Part shown: piece by piece, positions 62,857 to 64,000 of the stretch
How positions within the stretch are numbered: the stretch's first letter is position 1
How the letters are laid out: the number at the start of each line of letters is the position of its first letter
Source: Myxococcota bacterium
Lineage (GTDB): Bacteria; Myxococcota_A; UBA9160; UBA4427
Direction: 5' to 3'
Length of the DNA stretch: 64,000 nucleotides
NCBI GenBank assembly: GCA_041389495.1
Contig: JAWKRT010000002.1
Span: forward strand, 682,001-746,000
Made by a program: the position numbers and the translations under genes
Notes under the pieces: model-generated
Database searches by the model: none
The model's input: the letters and a program-made list of their open reading frames with translations, nothing else
Told to the model about the DNA's origin: nothing

Positions 62857-63177
62857 TCCCACCGCGCGATGCGCGCCGCTGCGTGACGCGACCTTCGCGC
62901 CGCCGTCACGCGCGCGCGCGAACGCGCGTCCTCGCGCGCGCGCGGTTCACGCGAACGCAACACGCGGTGCGTCGGGAAACCCTGCGTTCTCGGGACCTTG
63001 CGCGCCTGTGGGGCGATCCCTCGACGTTCGTGTGAAGCGCGCGACGCGGGGCGCGGGATCGCCACTTATCCCGCGAACCCGGGTGTCGTGTGTCCAGGAG
63101 ACGGCGCCCGAACACCGGCCTCCCCGTCCCTCCCTGGGAAACGAGCGGGGCGGCCCCATCATGGAGCAGCCACAACA
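62857..63177. other. gene-free stretch with two stem-loops
   Basis: This 321-base gap follows the receptor. The first stem (GCGTGAC at 62881-62887 with GTCACGC at 62905-62911) is a candidate terminator without a T-run. The second is listed separately at 63052-63075. CG-repeat tracts fill much of the rest. No credible gene is seen. Confidence 0.5.
63052..63075. promoter_or_regulatory. perfect inverted repeat upstream of the beta-helix gene
   Basis: CGCGGGAT and ATCCCGCG form eight perfect pairs around an eight-base centre about 100 bases before the ATG at 63178. It could be an operator or a leader hairpin; no ligand-type riboswitch features are evident. Confidence 0.4.
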
Positions 63178-64000
63178 ATGCGAACGAAGCTCATGGCCTC
63201 TCTCGCTGTTGCTCTCGCGGCCGTCGCTGGCGGCGCCGAGGCACAGACGAGCGTTTCGGCCGACATCACCACGGATACGACGTGGTGCAATGCGGCCAAC
63301 CCGAGCCCGATCATTCTCGAGAACCCGATCTTCGTGAAGGGCGGCGCGACGCTCACGATCCTCCCCGGATGCATCGTGCGCGGTCAGCCCCGCACCGCGG
63401 CGGTGGTGCCCGGCTCGACGGTCGGCACGCCCGGCGCGCTCATCGTGACCCAGACGGGTCGCGTGATCGCGAACGGCGCGGCGACGGCCCCGATCATCTT
63501 CACGACGGCCGCGGTGGACAACGACAACGATGCGGTCGCCGACGACGTCGCGCCGGCGGACGGCTTCGCCGACGCGTGGACGCCCGGCGACACGTTCCTC
63601 GACGACACGCCGACGACGGCGCCGCTCGCGCCGCTCAACGGCAACGGCGACCCGAACGTCAGCCTGTGGGGTGGCCTGGTCATCCTCGGCAACGCGCCGA
63701 ACAACGTCGACGATCCGAGCTTCGCGATGAAGGGCCAGACGACGGTCGAGGGTCTCACGATCCCCGGCTTCCCGATCGCGGACGCGACGCACGGCGGCCT
63801 GCTGCCCCACGACAGCTCGGGCAGCTACCAGTTCATCTCGGTGCGGCACGCCGGTGACGAGATCGGCGCCGGTAACGAGCTGAACGGCGTCACGCTCGGC
63901 AGCGTCGGCGACGGCACGATCTTCCGGAACATCGAGGTCTACTGCAACTTCGACGACGGCATCGAGTGGTTCGGTGGCACGGTCGACGGCCGCAACCTGC
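63178..64000 (+). CDS. secreted beta-helix-type surface protein, 5' part (runs off window)
   Basis: Open from the ATG at 63178 to the window end (274 codons visible). Signal peptide: LMASLAVALAAVAGGAEAQ. The mature protein reads TTDTTWCNAANPSPIILENPIFV, GATLTILPGCIVRGQ, NVSLWGGLVILGNAPN and later QFISVRHAGDEIG, FRNIEVYCNFDDGIEWFGG. The repeated G-G-x-x-I-L-G and N-x-x-V-rung style and Cys pairs suggest a right-handed beta-helix. Similar surface proteins are encoded next to large TonB-dependent receptors. GGAG precedes the start. The C-terminus, and any sorting signal, are outside the window. Confidence 0.8.
   Translation, partial: MRTKLMASLAVALAAVAGGAEAQTSVSADITTDTTWCNAANPSPIILENPIFVKGGATLTILPGCIVRGQPRTAAVVPGSTVGTPGALIVTQTGRVIANGAATAPIIFTTAAVDNDNDAVADDVAPADGFADAWTPGDTFLDDTPTTAPLAPLNGNGDPNVSLWGGLVILGNAPNNVDDPSFAMKGQTTVEGLTIPGFPIADATHGGLLPHDSSGSYQFISVRHAGDEIGAGNELNGVTLGSVGDGTIFRNIEVYCNFDDGIEWFGGTVDGRNL

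Noticed and set aside
63100..63177. Riboswitch-like leader before the beta-helix gene
   Set aside because: A CCCCG/CGGGG stem can be drawn, but no conserved riboswitch core is recognisable.

Overview
This window comes from a very GC-rich Gram-negative bacterium. Signs of an outer membrane are two TonB-dependent receptors, a complete TonB energy-transducing operon and an ammonium transporter with a signal peptide. The gene mix is dominated by short-chain dehydrogenases (SDRs), an amidohydrolase, a crotonase, CaiB-type CoA transferases, sulfatases, DUF1214 and phosphotransferase-fold proteins, together with PEP/IPTL-like C-terminal sorting tails. It resembles uncultured 'deltaproteobacterial', Binatota or Myxococcota-type genomes. 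That placement is inferred from style, not from a marker gene. Starts are often GTG or TTG, and many neighbours overlap by the four bases GTGA. I saw no tRNA, rRNA, CRISPR array, insertion sequence or phage gene.

Bases 1-8.5 kb hold a catabolic cluster. On the plus strand it has an unidentified partial gene, four SDRs, an amidohydrolase, an enoyl-CoA hydratase/isomerase-type protein and a DegT/AHBA-type PLP protein with His at the Schiff-base Lys position. On the minus strand a paralogous SDR and a TetR regulator follow, with a candidate operator upstream.

Bases 8.6-31 kb are mixed accessory metabolism: VOC/glyoxalase proteins, a three-module RidA-fold chorismatase-like protein, a beta-helix exported protein, a lipoprotein combining PD40 repeats, a CxxCH motif and TPRs, a tandem GFA protein, a sulfatase, a flavin monooxygenase with a membrane partner divergent from a TetR gene across a strong palindrome, DUF1214, a fused double CoA transferase, a dienelactone hydrolase, Amt, a phosphotransferase and a phytoene-desaturase-like oxidase.

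Bases 31-40 kb hold an acyltransferase-3/SGNH protein, a DUF2892 protein overlapping a sigma/anti-sigma fusion, split-barrel proteins, a sugar dehydrogenase with a sorting-like tail, a second sulfatase and a VOC protein.

Bases 40.4-44.6 kb form a compact four-gene amidoligase operon: a C39-like peptidase, an RLAN/RimK ATP-grasp ligase, a GCS2-like ligase and an N-formylglutamate amidohydrolase. It probably makes and trims an unknown amide-linked metabolite or peptide modification.

Bases 44.6-52.3 kb are a regulatory block on the minus strand: a response regulator with Glu at its phosphoacceptor site, an ECF sigma factor, then histidine kinase, BlaI-like repressor, frameshifted M56 (BlaR1-like) protease and TonB-dependent receptor in one directional series. 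A plus-strand sigma-region-2-only protein lies at its edge.

Bases 52.5-64 kb hold a TtpC-type TonB operon (DUF3450, TtpC-like ExbB, ExbB, two ExbDs, TonB, TPR). It is followed by an exported protein with a PEP-CTERM-like tail, a very large TonB-dependent receptor, and the start of a secreted beta-helix protein that runs off the window. Together these look like an energised outer-membrane uptake or surface system.
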